DNA of 40,663 bases, from the NCBI RefSeq assembly GCF_000447295.1, contig NZ_ALVX01000043.1, positions 1 to 40,663 on the forward strand, written 5' to 3'. Every line of letters begins with the position of its first letter. Position 1 is the stretch's first letter. The notes beneath the pieces are model-generated. The model ran no database searches, was not told the DNA's origin, and saw nothing but the letters and a program-made list of their open reading frames with translations. Positions 1-7,475 of this stretch are shown one piece after another. This DNA comes from Fischerella sp. PCC 9431 (GTDB taxonomy: Bacteria > Cyanobacteriota > Cyanobacteriia > Cyanobacteriales > Nostocaceae). The position numbers and the translations under genes were made by a program.

Positions 1-247
1 CCGATCATCTGTGAGACCTTAAGATAAAGCGCCCTTTGTCAATCGGTTAAAATACTCAAAATATTCTCATAAAAATGATAATCGTGCGTAGGGCAGGAGG
101 GATGCGCCTTGCTCTTGTTTCTCATGTGTCTCAAACGACATCAAGCGCGTCACAACGACACTAATGTGTCACTGTACAAAAAAGATTTGGAGTGAGCATT
201 CTGATTACCAGGGGGGATCAGCGCATCCCCCCTAGAACCCCCGCGCA

Positions 248-335
248 GCCTGTTGCCTCCTGAGAGCCGAAAATAAGAATCTCGCATAGCAATCAGGTTA
301 TCGCGGCTCTCAGGAGGTGCGCTTCGCCAACAGGC
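248..335. repeat. Large imperfect inverted repeat in the left intergenic region
   Basis: A 14-bp arm at 256-269 (CCTCCTGAGAGCCG) is perfectly complementary to 304-317, and an outer 8-bp arm at 248-255 (GCCTGTTG) pairs with 328-335. A 10-nt bulge lies on the right side and the apical loop is 34 nt. It sits downstream of the leftward primase gene and is followed on the plus strand by a T-rich stretch (344-353), so a transcription terminator or a replication-associated hairpin is possible. It does not fit an integron attC core. The rest of 1-478 holds no gene I can support. Confidence 0.5.
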
Positions 336-478
336 TCTATCAAAATTTTTTTATAACTGTACAGTTCTCATATCGCGTCAAATAAATACCTGTGGCTGAA
401 AATACTTTCGCTACAAGCTTTGAATAGCAATAATTCGGTTTCTCAATTTATGAATTGTTGGGCAAACCGCCCGACAAT

Positions 479-3367
479 TCAAATGCCCAACCAAGGGCGG
501 ACATTGCCTTTTGCTGCCTTTATGGTAGTGCTGCTGTTAACAGGGCGTACTTCCCAATCGCGCTCATGACCAAACTTCATCAACTCAACTTTGTCGCCGC
601 AGTATTCACCGTAAGAATTGCACCCAGGCTTCCAGGCTTGCTTCGCTGCATCTAGTACGTGCTTCAACTGTTCTGTGGTGTAATTGCGGACTTCTTTTCG
701 TAACTCGTCGGTGTCAGCTAGAGCCAAGATGATTTTACCTAGCGTCTGTGGGTCGTCCCAACTAGCAATAATTTGTTGGCTAATCGGCTGATTTTCATCA
801 CTAATAATGGTTTCAGCATGTTGGGGTTGATTGGTGACGATAGTCGAGCAGTTTTGCTGTGATGGAGCTAAAAATGGCTGAGTTTCATCACTACTAATGG
901 TTTCAGCGTTTTTAATCTCAGCTGCTATGACGGTTTCAGCCTCGTTGGTGACGACCTTAGACTGGTTTGGTGACGAGGACGCATCCCCCTGGTGACGACC
1001 TGAAACCCTTACAGGTGATGATGTTGAGCCAAAATGACCACCGTTACCCCCTGAGATTGTTTCTATATGGGATAAGCAAGTAGTATTGGTCGCTGCTTGA
1101 TTGCTATAAGAATCTATTAGAAGGTCGTCATTTTGCTGAGTATCATAACTATCAAAGCTTTCAGTCGTCACTAAGGTCGTCATCGGGGTCGTCACCTGGG
1201 TCGTCACCAGGTCGTCACTAACCCCAGAAATTAGTAGGGGGAAGTTGTGACCAGGTTGGCGAATCCCAATGCAGCTAATGAACCGCCCCCTGTTGGTTCT
1301 GCGTTTGTTAGCATCGATTCCCAGTTGGGTTCTCAGTAGGTTAAGTAAATTAGTGGAAAAACGCTGGGTTGTCATCGTCCCTTGCCCATTAGCACTTGCC
1401 CATTGAGAATAGTTGGCGTAAAGACAGTAATTAGCATCACCCGTAGCATCACCAATTTTGGTTTCGCTGTTGGGGTCGTAGTACAAGCATTGGTCTGCCC
1501 AGTTAGCAAGTGGATTGGTTTCTAAAAGGATTTCAGCGCTGAATGCACCGAGCGAGGGGACACGCTTGGCAGTGTTGCGGAAATAATCAGCTACTTCCAG
1601 AGCATTCATCGATAATACCCAAGACAGCAGCCCTGGCAAGTAAGGCTTAAATTCTTCCATTAGGTCACGGCGCTGATGCGGCGGGGTAAAGCGCTCTAAG
1701 CTCATTGAAAGACGGCGGCGGGCAAGTGCGTTCGTATAATCTGTACTTTGGACTGCTTCGTTAGTTGCCACCCACACCACACCAGGAAACTTGAAGTTAC
1801 CCGTTTGTTGTACGCCTTTCTTCTCTATACGTAATTCGTCATCCCCTGTAAGTGCTTTTAATGCACTTACTTCACCTGCGTAACGCTCCGAGTCCGTGAT
1901 AAATACAGCTTTTTTTCCATAAAACATAGCTGTTTCAAAACGGTTTTGCTCCAACTGCTTAAGCGTTGTTACTGCGTAGTTTTCTTTACCCAACAACCCT
2001 TGTACCAAACGCAAAATTGTACCTTTACCCGTGCCGCCAGCACCAATTAACTCCATGAACCGTTGCAACTCCCCGCCTCGCTCGGTAATTGTTGCGTTCA
2101 TACCTGCCCGAATCACTTCTAGCCAGTCCTGGCGACCGCCGCAGGTTGACAACAACCACTGTTTAATCGGTTCGCAGCCAACATCGCGGTCACTCCATTT
2201 AAAAGGCAAGCGCGAAAGGAAACGGTATCCGGGCTGATGTTCTTTCACCTCCAGGGTACGAATATCAATCACGCAATCTTCCAAACAAACAAGCCCTGGC
2301 GCTATCTCCCACTCGTTTACTCGTAACTTGGCTTTTAGCATCGTCAAAACGCCAGTAACGAAGTTGCTAGAATAATCAACTCCCAGCGCCTCTAATTCAG
2401 TCATTACTACGTCCATCGCTTCTTCGTTAGGGATTTCGCCCCACACCCCAGCTTTGCTTTTTGCTTCGTACCAGTACCAAGCTTTTGCAGGGACATTCCA
2501 AGACAAACGAGCGCGGTAATTCTCCGTAAACTGCCGCACAAAACTTGCTTGGCTTACGCGAGCGTTTTCCTGGTCATTACTGTTAAATTGTTTCTCCCAG
2601 GCAGCAAAGTCTACCACCTTGCCCATCACCTCGCGCTTAAATTGGTCAGCACCGTTGTTTTGGATATAATCGTCCATTCCCTTCCCCTGGTTTACGCTCC
2701 ACAGTCCCGTAGCAATATACACTGGAACCTTAAACTTAACCAATTGGGCGGCTAGCTTGCGCTGGGCTTGTACCACACCCTCTTTAGTCGAAGCGTCCGC
2801 ATCAAAAATAATAATGAAACCAAAACCAGCCTTGGCTAACATTTCCAAGGTTTCTACTAGGTAACGCTTGCCCTGTACATCATTTTTAGCTGGCGTTAGC
2901 CCTTGCTCTACCCCAGCCAGCGCCACGCAAGGAATATCGTTAGAGCAAGCGGCTAGAGCTTTAAACATCCCCTCGGTGATACCCAAGCAGGGATGCCCGT
3001 TAACTGACCAGCACAATACTTTTAGCGCTTCTAAATCAGCCCAGTAACGCGGATTGTGTGGGTTATGAGGCAGCATTGCATCATACTCCTCACCTTTCGC
3101 TGTCCGGTATTTAGCCGCTTTCTTGTCCCCTTCGTTCTTCCAGGGTTGGTTGGGGCGGTACTGCCCAAAACCGTTAACACCTTCTAACCAAATCCCTGCT
3201 GATTTAGCCGAGTACCCTAGCCGTGTGCTTGCCTCCTTAATAGACATCGAACGGCAGTTAGCCGTTATCCACTCTGGATTCAGCCTGCGTTTGGTTACGC
3301 ATTCAAAGTAGTGCTTGTCTGTGAGTCTATTTGCTGTCAGCGTTGTAGAAGTTTTAGTAGCGTTCAC
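479..3367 (-). CDS. Plasmid replication primase-helicase (DUF3854 TOPRIM-like domain plus P4/D5-type SF3 helicase)
   Basis: This is a probable replication initiator or primase-helicase of 962 residues. The N-terminal third resembles DUF3854, a TOPRIM-like module: GITEGMFKAL near residue 132 and the acidic strand IIIFDADAS near 185-193. The middle is a P4/D5-type superfamily 3 helicase with a Walker A motif GAGGTGKG at 442-449 and an aspartate-rich strand (AVFITDSERY) after it. Residues about 720-870 form a low-complexity Ser/Thr/Gln linker with a repeated ETISSDE/Q motif. The last 40 residues form a small basic domain (GDKVELMKFGHERDWEVRP) that I associate with cyanobacterial plasmid proteins. 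Length is normal for this family. It is transcribed alone, with a 475-bp leader that carries hairpins. Family assignment is confident; its role as the sole initiator is inferred. Confidence 0.85.
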   Translation of the reverse strand: MNATKTSTTLTANRLTDKHYFECVTKRRLNPEWITANCRSMSIKEASTRLGYSAKSAGIWLEGVNGFGQYRPNQPWKNEGDKKAAKYRTAKGEEYDAMLPHNPHNPRYWADLEALKVLCWSVNGHPCLGITEGMFKALAACSNDIPCVALAGVEQGLTPAKNDVQGKRYLVETLEMLAKAGFGFIIIFDADASTKEGVVQAQRKLAAQLVKFKVPVYIATGLWSVNQGKGMDDYIQNNGADQFKREVMGKVVDFAAWEKQFNSNDQENARVSQASFVRQFTENYRARLSWNVPAKAWYWYEAKSKAGVWGEIPNEEAMDVVMTELEALGVDYSSNFVTGVLTMLKAKLRVNEWEIAPGLVCLEDCVIDIRTLEVKEHQPGYRFLSRLPFKWSDRDVGCEPIKQWLLSTCGGRQDWLEVIRAGMNATITERGGELQRFMELIGAGGTGKGTILRLVQGLLGKENYAVTTLKQLEQNRFETAMFYGKKAVFITDSERYAGEVSALKALTGDDELRIEKKGVQQTGNFKFPGVVWVATNEAVQSTDYTNALARRRLSMSLERFTPPHQRRDLMEEFKPYLPGLLSWVLSMNALEVADYFRNTAKRVPSLGAFSAEILLETNPLANWADQCLYYDPNSETKIGDATGDANYCLYANYSQWASANGQGTMTTQRFSTNLLNLLRTQLGIDANKRRTNRGRFISCIGIRQPGHNFPLLISGVSDDLVTTQVTTPMTTLVTTESFDSYDTQQNDDLLIDSYSNQAATNTTCLSHIETISGGNGGHFGSTSSPVRVSGRHQGDASSSPNQSKVVTNEAETVIAAEIKNAETISSDETQPFLAPSQQNCSTIVTNQPQHAETIISDENQPISQQIIASWDDPQTLGKIILALADTDELRKEVRNYTTEQLKHVLDAAKQAWKPGCNSYGEYCGDKVELMKFGHERDWEVRPVNSSTTIKAAKGNVRPWLGI

Positions 3368-3407
3368 TTAATACCTCGAATTTTTCAGATTCGGGTAACT
3401 CCAGCTG

Positions 3408-3437
3408 TTGCAACGCGCTCACAAAAACCGTTATGAT
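3408..3437 (+). promoter_or_regulatory. Candidate plus-strand promoter opposing the primase leader
   Basis: TTGCAA (3408-3413) and TATGAT (3432-3437) are separated by 18 bp and could act as -35 and -10 boxes for a short transcript running against the primase mRNA leader. The -35 matches 4 of 6 consensus bases and the -10 matches 5 of 6. No coding region follows. Support is by sequence resemblance only. Confidence 0.3.
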
Positions 3438-3444
3438 AAAACTG

Positions 3445-3558
3445 CGAGCGCGGTCAACTCAAAGCCTGTCAAAACTTTAGGGGTTACCGCTATGTACATG
3501 AAACAAATCCAGCTTTTAGCTGGTACGCATCCCCTCTAGTTACAGCTAGTGGGGTTTT
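3445..3558 (+). ncRNA. Candidate counter-transcribed RNA against the primase mRNA leader
   Basis: From the expected start of the 3408-3437 promoter to a T-run at 3555-3558, a transcript of about 115 nt would contain two hairpins. One is CCAGCT-TTT-AGCTGG (3509-3523). The other is CCCCTCTAG (3531-3539) paired with CTAGTGGGG (3546-3554), with one mismatch and a TTTT tail. The arrangement resembles antisense RNAs that control plasmid rep genes, because it is fully complementary to the leader of the leftward primase gene. The alternative is that the hairpins act only in the leader mRNA. The remainder, 3559-3843, shows nothing I can name. Confidence 0.3.
3531..3558 (+). terminator. Hairpin with T-tract, intrinsic-terminator-like
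   Basis: The arms are CCCCTCTAG and CTAGTGGGG (one T:T mismatch) with a 6-nt loop, followed by TTTTGCGTTT on the plus strand. No plus-strand protein gene precedes it, which is why a short RNA is proposed as the terminated transcript. Confidence 0.4.
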
Positions 3559-3843
3559 GCGTTTAACAGGGTTGCAAGTAGATTGACTGCTTGCCCTCTG
3601 GGTTCATAAAGCGGAATCGCTTTAACTCTAATTCACGAAACCGTTGCCCCAAATTTATACGGTTTATCTTGGACACCGTTTTTTACCTTTTTAGGTTCTT
3701 TGATAACTTCTCTATCCTCCTTACAGTACTTTTGTACTTATGAACGCAATCCTGCTTACAGAGTGCGTTTGATAAAGTTTTCTTTAGCGATTTTAGCGAT
3801 GCAGATAAGGGTAAATTTTACACTAGGTTGCGATCACTTTGAT

Positions 3844-4518
3844 TTATACTGCCAATAGCACATCTTCAGGAAAAGGTATAGATTCAGCACTTCGGATAAT
3901 ATTCTGTCCGTACCACTCACCCGGTGTTGCCTCAAATCGCTCAAAATCCGTTTGCAAATCCGCCCAGGTAGCAGTATTTAATGCTGCATCGTAATGCCAG
4001 GAAAACCGCCCATATACCCGATATCTGTGCTGTAGTTCTGCAAAATCGGCAGGTCGCCAGAAATCTGAAACAATGCGCTGTGTTGCTAGAGCCTTTGGGG
4101 TAGCTATTAGATTTTCCATTGGCGTATTAAGGATAACTAGCCTGTTGTCGCTATGTCTGGTGATAGACCAGGGCAACTCGCTTTCACCAGCCGCGACCAT
4201 TCGCTTGAGCAAAGGAATTGGTAAATGGTTGATTGTACTAAAAACCTTGCCGTCGTTACTCAGAATTGCCTCAGCCGTTTCGTGAGGGGCGGGCGTATTC
4301 GCCGCCATCATCCAACCGTGAAATTCTAGTGGGTGTTTGCACCGATGCCACCCTACACGCACCCGCCCCTTTAATTTCATTGCCGTAGTGAGCAACACTT
4401 CTTCATATTTCGCGGCAAAGCTTTCGGCTGCTTGGCGAGTAGGGGCTTTGATGCTAATTCCTTCGTGCGTCAATCGGTAGTCCCAATGAGCTTGGTTGAG
4501 AAATTTAAGTGCATCCAT
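3844..4518 (-). CDS. Hypothetical protein coupled to an RHH regulator
   Basis: I do not recognise this protein of about 224 residues. It begins MDALKFLNQAHWDY, then a basic and helical first half, and a Trp/Tyr-rich second half with no membrane segment. The ATG at 4518 is chosen over a longer reading frame because AAGGAGA lies 7 nt upstream, inside the end of the preceding gene. The start overlaps the stop of the RHH gene by 14 bp, so translation is probably coupled. The pair forms a two-gene unit transcribed toward the primase gene, so a role in plasmid copy number, maintenance or transfer is possible but not shown. Confidence 0.6.
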   Translation of the reverse strand: MDALKFLNQAHWDYRLTHEGISIKAPTRQAAESFAAKYEEVLLTTAMKLKGRVRVGWHRCKHPLEFHGWMMAANTPAPHETAEAILSNDGKVFSTINHLPIPLLKRMVAAGESELPWSITRHSDNRLVILNTPMENLIATPKALATQRIVSDFWRPADFAELQHRYRVYGRFSWHYDAALNTATWADLQTDFERFEATPGEWYGQNIIRSAESIPFPEDVLLAV

Positions 4519-4933
4519 TGGTTGTCTCCTTTTTCTTCTTGCTAGCAGGAGCAGGACTACCAAAGGTTTTATCCCATACCGCTTTCTGCTCTTCTTCGCT
4601 CAACCCCAAGGTTGCAGCGATTTTGGCAAAGTCAGCAGCCGTAGGTAATACCTCACCACTAGCGATCGCTTTAAGGTTTTTTACTCCTGAGCGTCTGAGC
4701 CTACTTAAATTAAGTCTGACCAAATCGGCTATAGTTGTTGGCTCTTGTGGCTGAGTTGGTGGCTGTTGTTGTTTGAGCCACTCTGTTGCTATGCGCTCAA
4801 TCAAGTTTGAAACTGTTCTACCTTCTCTGTCTGCGTATTCCTCCAGTTGCTTTTTGGTTTCATGCGAGCAGGTGAACATAACCCTTGCTCTATTGGTTGG
4901 CATTTGTGTTGGTGTTGAACTGTGTTGAACCAT
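4505..4933 (-). CDS. Ribbon-helix-helix DNA-binding protein with a C-terminal helical regulator-like domain
   Basis: The N-terminal 45 residues (ARVMFTCSHETKKQLEEYAD, then GRTVSNLIERIATEWL) have the strand-helix-helix pattern of RHH/CopG-like repressors. After a Pro/Gln linker there is a second helical segment (ADLVRLNLSRLRRSGVKNLKAIASGEVLPTAADFAKIAATLGLS, quoted here in outline) resembling a helix-turn-helix fold, then a lysine-rich tail. The start is uncertain: ATG at 4933, ATG at 4903 or TTG at 4954. None has a good ribosome-binding site. Four GTGTTGAAC motifs around the start (4912-4997) are probable binding sites, which suggests autoregulation. The downstream partner gene overlaps by 14 bp. 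Confidence 0.65.
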   Translation of the reverse strand: MVQHSSTPTQMPTNRARVMFTCSHETKKQLEEYADREGRTVSNLIERIATEWLKQQQPPTQPQEPTTIADLVRLNLSRLRRSGVKNLKAIASGEVLPTAADFAKIAATLGLSEEEQKAVWDKTFGSPAPASKKKKETTNGCT

Positions 4934-5002
4934 ACAATCATAGTCTACTAACAATCTTTTGTAAAAATAGTGTTGAACTAATTGACAAGTGTTGAACTAA
5001 TT
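4912..5002. repeat. Direct GTGTTGAAC repeats, probable operator of the RHH gene
   Basis: GTGTTGAAC occurs at 4912-4920, 4922-4930, 4970-4978 and 4989-4997. The last two sit inside a 15-bp exact repeat AGTGTTGAACTAATT (4969-4983 and 4988-5002). Spacings are 10, 48 and 19 bp, close to whole helical turns for two of the three. Position over the start region of an RHH gene suggests its operator; plasmid iterons are the alternative. Confidence 0.55.
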
Positions 5003-5106
5003 AGTTAGTATAGCAGGTGTCGAGGGCAAGCAGTAAGGGTTGGTAGAGTTCACCCACAACACTGTTAGCAACGACCAAAACATTTAACTTACACGGCATA
5101 TCTGTA

Positions 5107-5134
5107 ATGACCGCGCCCTATAGGCGTTGGTCAT
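5107..5134. repeat. Hairpin in the divergent intergenic region
   Basis: ATGACC (5107-5112) pairs with GGTCAT (5129-5134), extended inward by partial GCGCC/GGCGT pairing. It lies in the divergent region between the RHH unit and the rightward genes. Apart from this hairpin, the operator repeats and a possible short ORF, 5003-5308 holds nothing I can identify. Confidence 0.3.
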
Positions 5135-5203
5135 CCAAAGTGCAGCTCTGAACCTTGAAAAATTAATAGCCGACTGACCACTTGACCAAGAGAAAGGGGA
5201 CAC

Positions 5204-5287
5204 ATGGAATGTAACGGGGCAAACTTTCTCGGCTTTCATCAGCCAACATTAGCTAACACGCTCTTTGTACGGCTATGCGGCTGTTAA
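5204..5287 (+). CDS. Possible 27-residue leader peptide
   Basis: ATG at 5204 is preceded by GAAAGGGGA with a spacing of a few nucleotides and opens a 27-codon frame (MECNGANFLGF... ending VRLCGC) closing at TAA 5287, 21 bp before the next gene. It has a good ribosome-binding site but no recognisable product. It could be a translated leader of the downstream gene or chance. Confidence 0.25.
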   Translation: MECNGANFLGFHQPTLANTLFVRLCGC

Positions 5288-5308
5288 AAACCAAGCGAGG
5301 TAACACAC

Positions 5309-5575
5309 ATGGACACACAAGTATCATTTGAAGACACCGCCAAAGACTTGATTTATGGAGACGCTGACAACAACCAAAGCGTAAGTTCTGAGGAGATAGC
5401 TAAAACTTACTCTTTTGACAAACAGCGAGTTGTCAACAATGTTAAGTGGTTGCTTTGTGAGTTAAACGTTGCTACAGCATCCAATGCTAATAATGAGCAG
5501 AATCGAAAAGCACTCATGCTTGCTCATATTTACGGTGTTAAGATTTTGAGCCTTTTAACTCAAGTGCAAGCATAA
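5309..5575 (+). CDS. Small hypothetical protein upstream of the par region
   Basis: This 88-residue acidic protein begins MDTQVSFEDTAKDL. Predicted helices cover EEIAKTYSFDKQRVVNNVKWLLCEL and the C-terminal half, and the first helix pair could be a small helix-turn-helix, but there is no firm match. GCGAGGT lies 8-14 nt upstream of the ATG. It is followed by the 400-bp repeat region that precedes the ParM-like gene, so it may share control elements with it or be a separate replication or partition accessory gene. No signal peptide or membrane segment is present. Confidence 0.55.
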   Translation: MDTQVSFEDTAKDLIYGDADNNQSVSSEEIAKTYSFDKQRVVNNVKWLLCELNVATASNANNEQNRKALMLAHIYGVKILSLLTQVQA

Positions 5576-5590
5576 GACAGTTTGTAAAAC

Positions 5591-5943
5591 GAGTTGTTAT
5601 CGACACTGGTCTAGTATTTTTGACCTTAAGCATTTAGTACTAGTCGCTGATTATACTCTATCTCCATCGCCCAGAAACACCCGGAAACCCTTCCGGGTAG
5701 CCGAGCTTGTAGGTTTGAGTCTCCGGGTAGAGTTCCGGGTGATTCCGGGTCGATTTTATAGGGCTTCCGGGTGTTTCCGGGTAAAAACTTCCGGGTGCAA
5801 AAACCCCTAGTATTTTCAAAAATCAACCAGTCACCCGGAAGGCTTGAAAGCAATTTTAGAGATGTTTGATAGCAGACATTAGCCAGTACTAAATATGACT
5901 AATCTACGTAAGTAATGCTATGTGCCAATGTCGATAACAACTC
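5591..5943. repeat. Long-range inverted repeat flanking the TTCCGGGT array
   Basis: GAGTTGTTATCGACACTGG (5591-5609) recurs inverted at 5925-5943 with 18 of 19 positions matching. Inside it, ATTTAGTACT (5632-5641) recurs inverted at 5885-5894 as AGTACTAAAT. The midpoint, about 5767, falls in the centre of the TTCCGGGT array. Such nested symmetry is expected of an origin or centromere rather than of coding DNA. Confidence 0.65.
5679..5840. repeat. TTCCGGGT iteron array, candidate parC centromere or origin
   Basis: TTCCGGGT is found at 5691, 5733, 5743, 5765, 5775 and 5789, with a one-mismatch copy (CTCCGGGT) at 5721. Inverted copies ACCCGGAA lie at 5679 and 5833. Several spacings are 10 bp or about 22 bp, meaning the same face of the helix. 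The array lies about 130 bp upstream of an actin-like ParM gene followed by an RHH gene, the position of parC in type II (ParMRC) partition loci, where ParR binds tandem repeats of about 10-11 bp. A replication origin is the alternative. Open frames crossing it are not credible genes. Confidence 0.6.
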
Positions 5944-5971
5944 ACTTGTAACTCATACTCCATAACTAAAA

Positions 5972-7300
5972 ATGGCTAGACCTCAAAGTAAAAAAACTGA
6001 AATCTCAGCCGAGACATCATCTGAAGATGTTTTAGTTCATACCTCAGAACTTTCAGAAAGCGAAAATATTGTCAATGCAGACAAAACTAAGCGGCAGGCA
6101 AGTTATGACCCTTTATTTTTGATTGGCGACTTAGCTAGAAGCTCTTGTAAAAGTGTTGTTTGGCGCGATGGCATCGAACCAATGTTTATTAAGTTGTCGT
6201 CCATTATCAAACAGCTAGACCATCATCCAGAGTACGAGCGTGGCGGGTTCACCCTTATCAAAGAGATTACGACTGATGAAATCAAAGACGGCAAGCCAGT
6301 TTTAAACAATAAAGGTAAGCCCAAAAAGGTAAAAACCAAGGTAGTAGAGCATTGGATTGTAGGCGATCGCGCACTGGCTCATGACAGCCCTACAATCATC
6401 GCCGAAGACAAAAACGACAGCAAAATAGCTAACTTTCACATCTTATTGTGTGGTGTAATCTCCTGTATCCAAAGACTGGATGAACTTTCAACGGGCAAGG
6501 GCGAAAAGAATCGCACTCTGACAATTAACTTAACAACTCTGTCAATTGCTCATCCGGCCGAGTTGAAGCGAGAATTAAAAACCTGTAAATACATTGTTAA
6601 AGATGGGGTCAAATATCGCCTGAATTTTACTAATAATCAGCATGGTTATCCAGAAGGTTACGGTGCAGTCTTTGCTGGTAAGAACCGCTTTGCTGATGCT
6701 ACAACGTTGTATGTTGCAGACTTAGGTGCTGGTACATTTCAGATTGCTGAATACTCGCTTCTGGGCAAAAATCCTCAAAAAAGTTCGCCGGATAGCTTAC
6801 ATGGCGGCGGCGGAATACAAGCTCTCAAGAATGAGGTGTTTGATGCTTTATCCAATACTGATTCCAGCAAGGGTGTTGCAAAGTCTCAAGCGTCAGTCAT
6901 TTTGGAAGCAAGCAAGTGGGTTAACAATACTTGCCTTGCTACGGACTTAGAAAATAACCCTGTAGGTACTGCTATTCAAAAAGCCATCAATACTTGGCTA
7001 AGAGACACCATAGCTGGCAAAGCAGTAGAGCGATTAAGCCTGATTTCCAGAAAGTACCCCGTTGTGTTCTGCGGTGGTGGATTCAAGATTGAAGCTGTCA
7101 GAGAAATCATCAAAAAAAGAATCATTGAATCTGGAGGAATTGAAGCTAATCTACATTTTCCTCAAGAAAACATAGAAATCTTGGGCGTTATGGGTGTTTA
7201 CGAACATTTCTTAGCACCAAAACAAGACACACAACAAACACAACTACAAGTAATCACAACTGAGGACAAGGACAATGCAAATGACCAACAAGCCGCCTAG
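5972..7300 (+). CDS. parM: Actin-like ParM/StbA-family ATPase
   Basis: This probable plasmid-segregating actin homologue has 442 residues. A disordered N-terminal 45 residues precede the phosphate-1 loop IGDLARSSCKSV (51-62). The phosphate-2 motif VADLGAGTFQIAEYS is at about 248-262, and the adenosine motif VVFCGGGFKIEAV is at about 364-376. In the ParM family such proteins polymerise with ATP and push apart DNA bound by an RHH adaptor. The phosphate-1 loop departs from the usual D-x-G-x-G-x-x-K form. It is the first gene of a rightward operon, with the repeat array upstream and an RHH gene overlapping its 3' end by 26 bp. No strong ribosome-binding site precedes the ATG. Confidence 0.8.
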   Translation: MARPQSKKTEISAETSSEDVLVHTSELSESENIVNADKTKRQASYDPLFLIGDLARSSCKSVVWRDGIEPMFIKLSSIIKQLDHHPEYERGGFTLIKEITTDEIKDGKPVLNNKGKPKKVKTKVVEHWIVGDRALAHDSPTIIAEDKNDSKIANFHILLCGVISCIQRLDELSTGKGEKNRTLTINLTTLSIAHPAELKRELKTCKYIVKDGVKYRLNFTNNQHGYPEGYGAVFAGKNRFADATTLYVADLGAGTFQIAEYSLLGKNPQKSSPDSLHGGGGIQALKNEVFDALSNTDSSKGVAKSQASVILEASKWVNNTCLATDLENNPVGTAIQKAINTWLRDTIAGKAVERLSLISRKYPVVFCGGGFKIEAVREIIKKRIIESGGIEANLHFPQENIEILGVMGVYEHFLAPKQDTQQTQLQVITTEDKDNANDQQAA

Positions 7301-7475
7301 ATTAAACTTCAACGTACCACGAGCGCTTGTCAACGAAGTTAAATCAATCGCGGACGCAAACAATATTGAGCCTAGTTGGTGGCTACGCAAGGTGATTGAA
7401 AAAGCCGTAGCTGAGGCGCGTGGTCAGAAGCGAATCGAGAAAGTTTTCTCAAACTACAAACAAGAAAAAAGATGA
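7275..7475 (+). CDS. parR: RHH protein, candidate ParR adaptor
   Basis: This 66-residue protein has one RHH motif: strand LNFNVP, helix ALVNEVKSIADAN, turn, then helix SWWLRKVIEKAVAEA, and a basic tail. It overlaps the ParM-like gene by 26 bp (or 20 bp if translation begins at the second ATG, 7281) and the next gene by 4 bp (ATGA). Size, fold and position directly after an actin-like gene fit ParR, which would bind the TTCCGGGT array. The name is inferred from context because ParR sequences are poorly conserved. Confidence 0.6.
   Translation: MQMTNKPPRLNFNVPRALVNEVKSIADANNIEPSWWLRKVIEKAVAEARGQKRIEKVFSNYKQEKR

Noticed and set aside
248-335. Considered an integron attC site
   Set aside because: The outer arms do not fit the GTTRRRY/RYYYAAC core pattern and no integron integrase of that type is present.
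4969-5002. Considered a CRISPR-like array
   Set aside because: The repeats are only 9-15 bp with no spacers of uniform length. An operator of the adjacent RHH gene explains them better.
5626-5853. Minus-strand frame in the TTCCGGGT array
   Set aside because: Its protein sequence is simply the repeat read through (PGDWL, PGNTRKP, PGTLPGD). The DNA is better explained as iterons.
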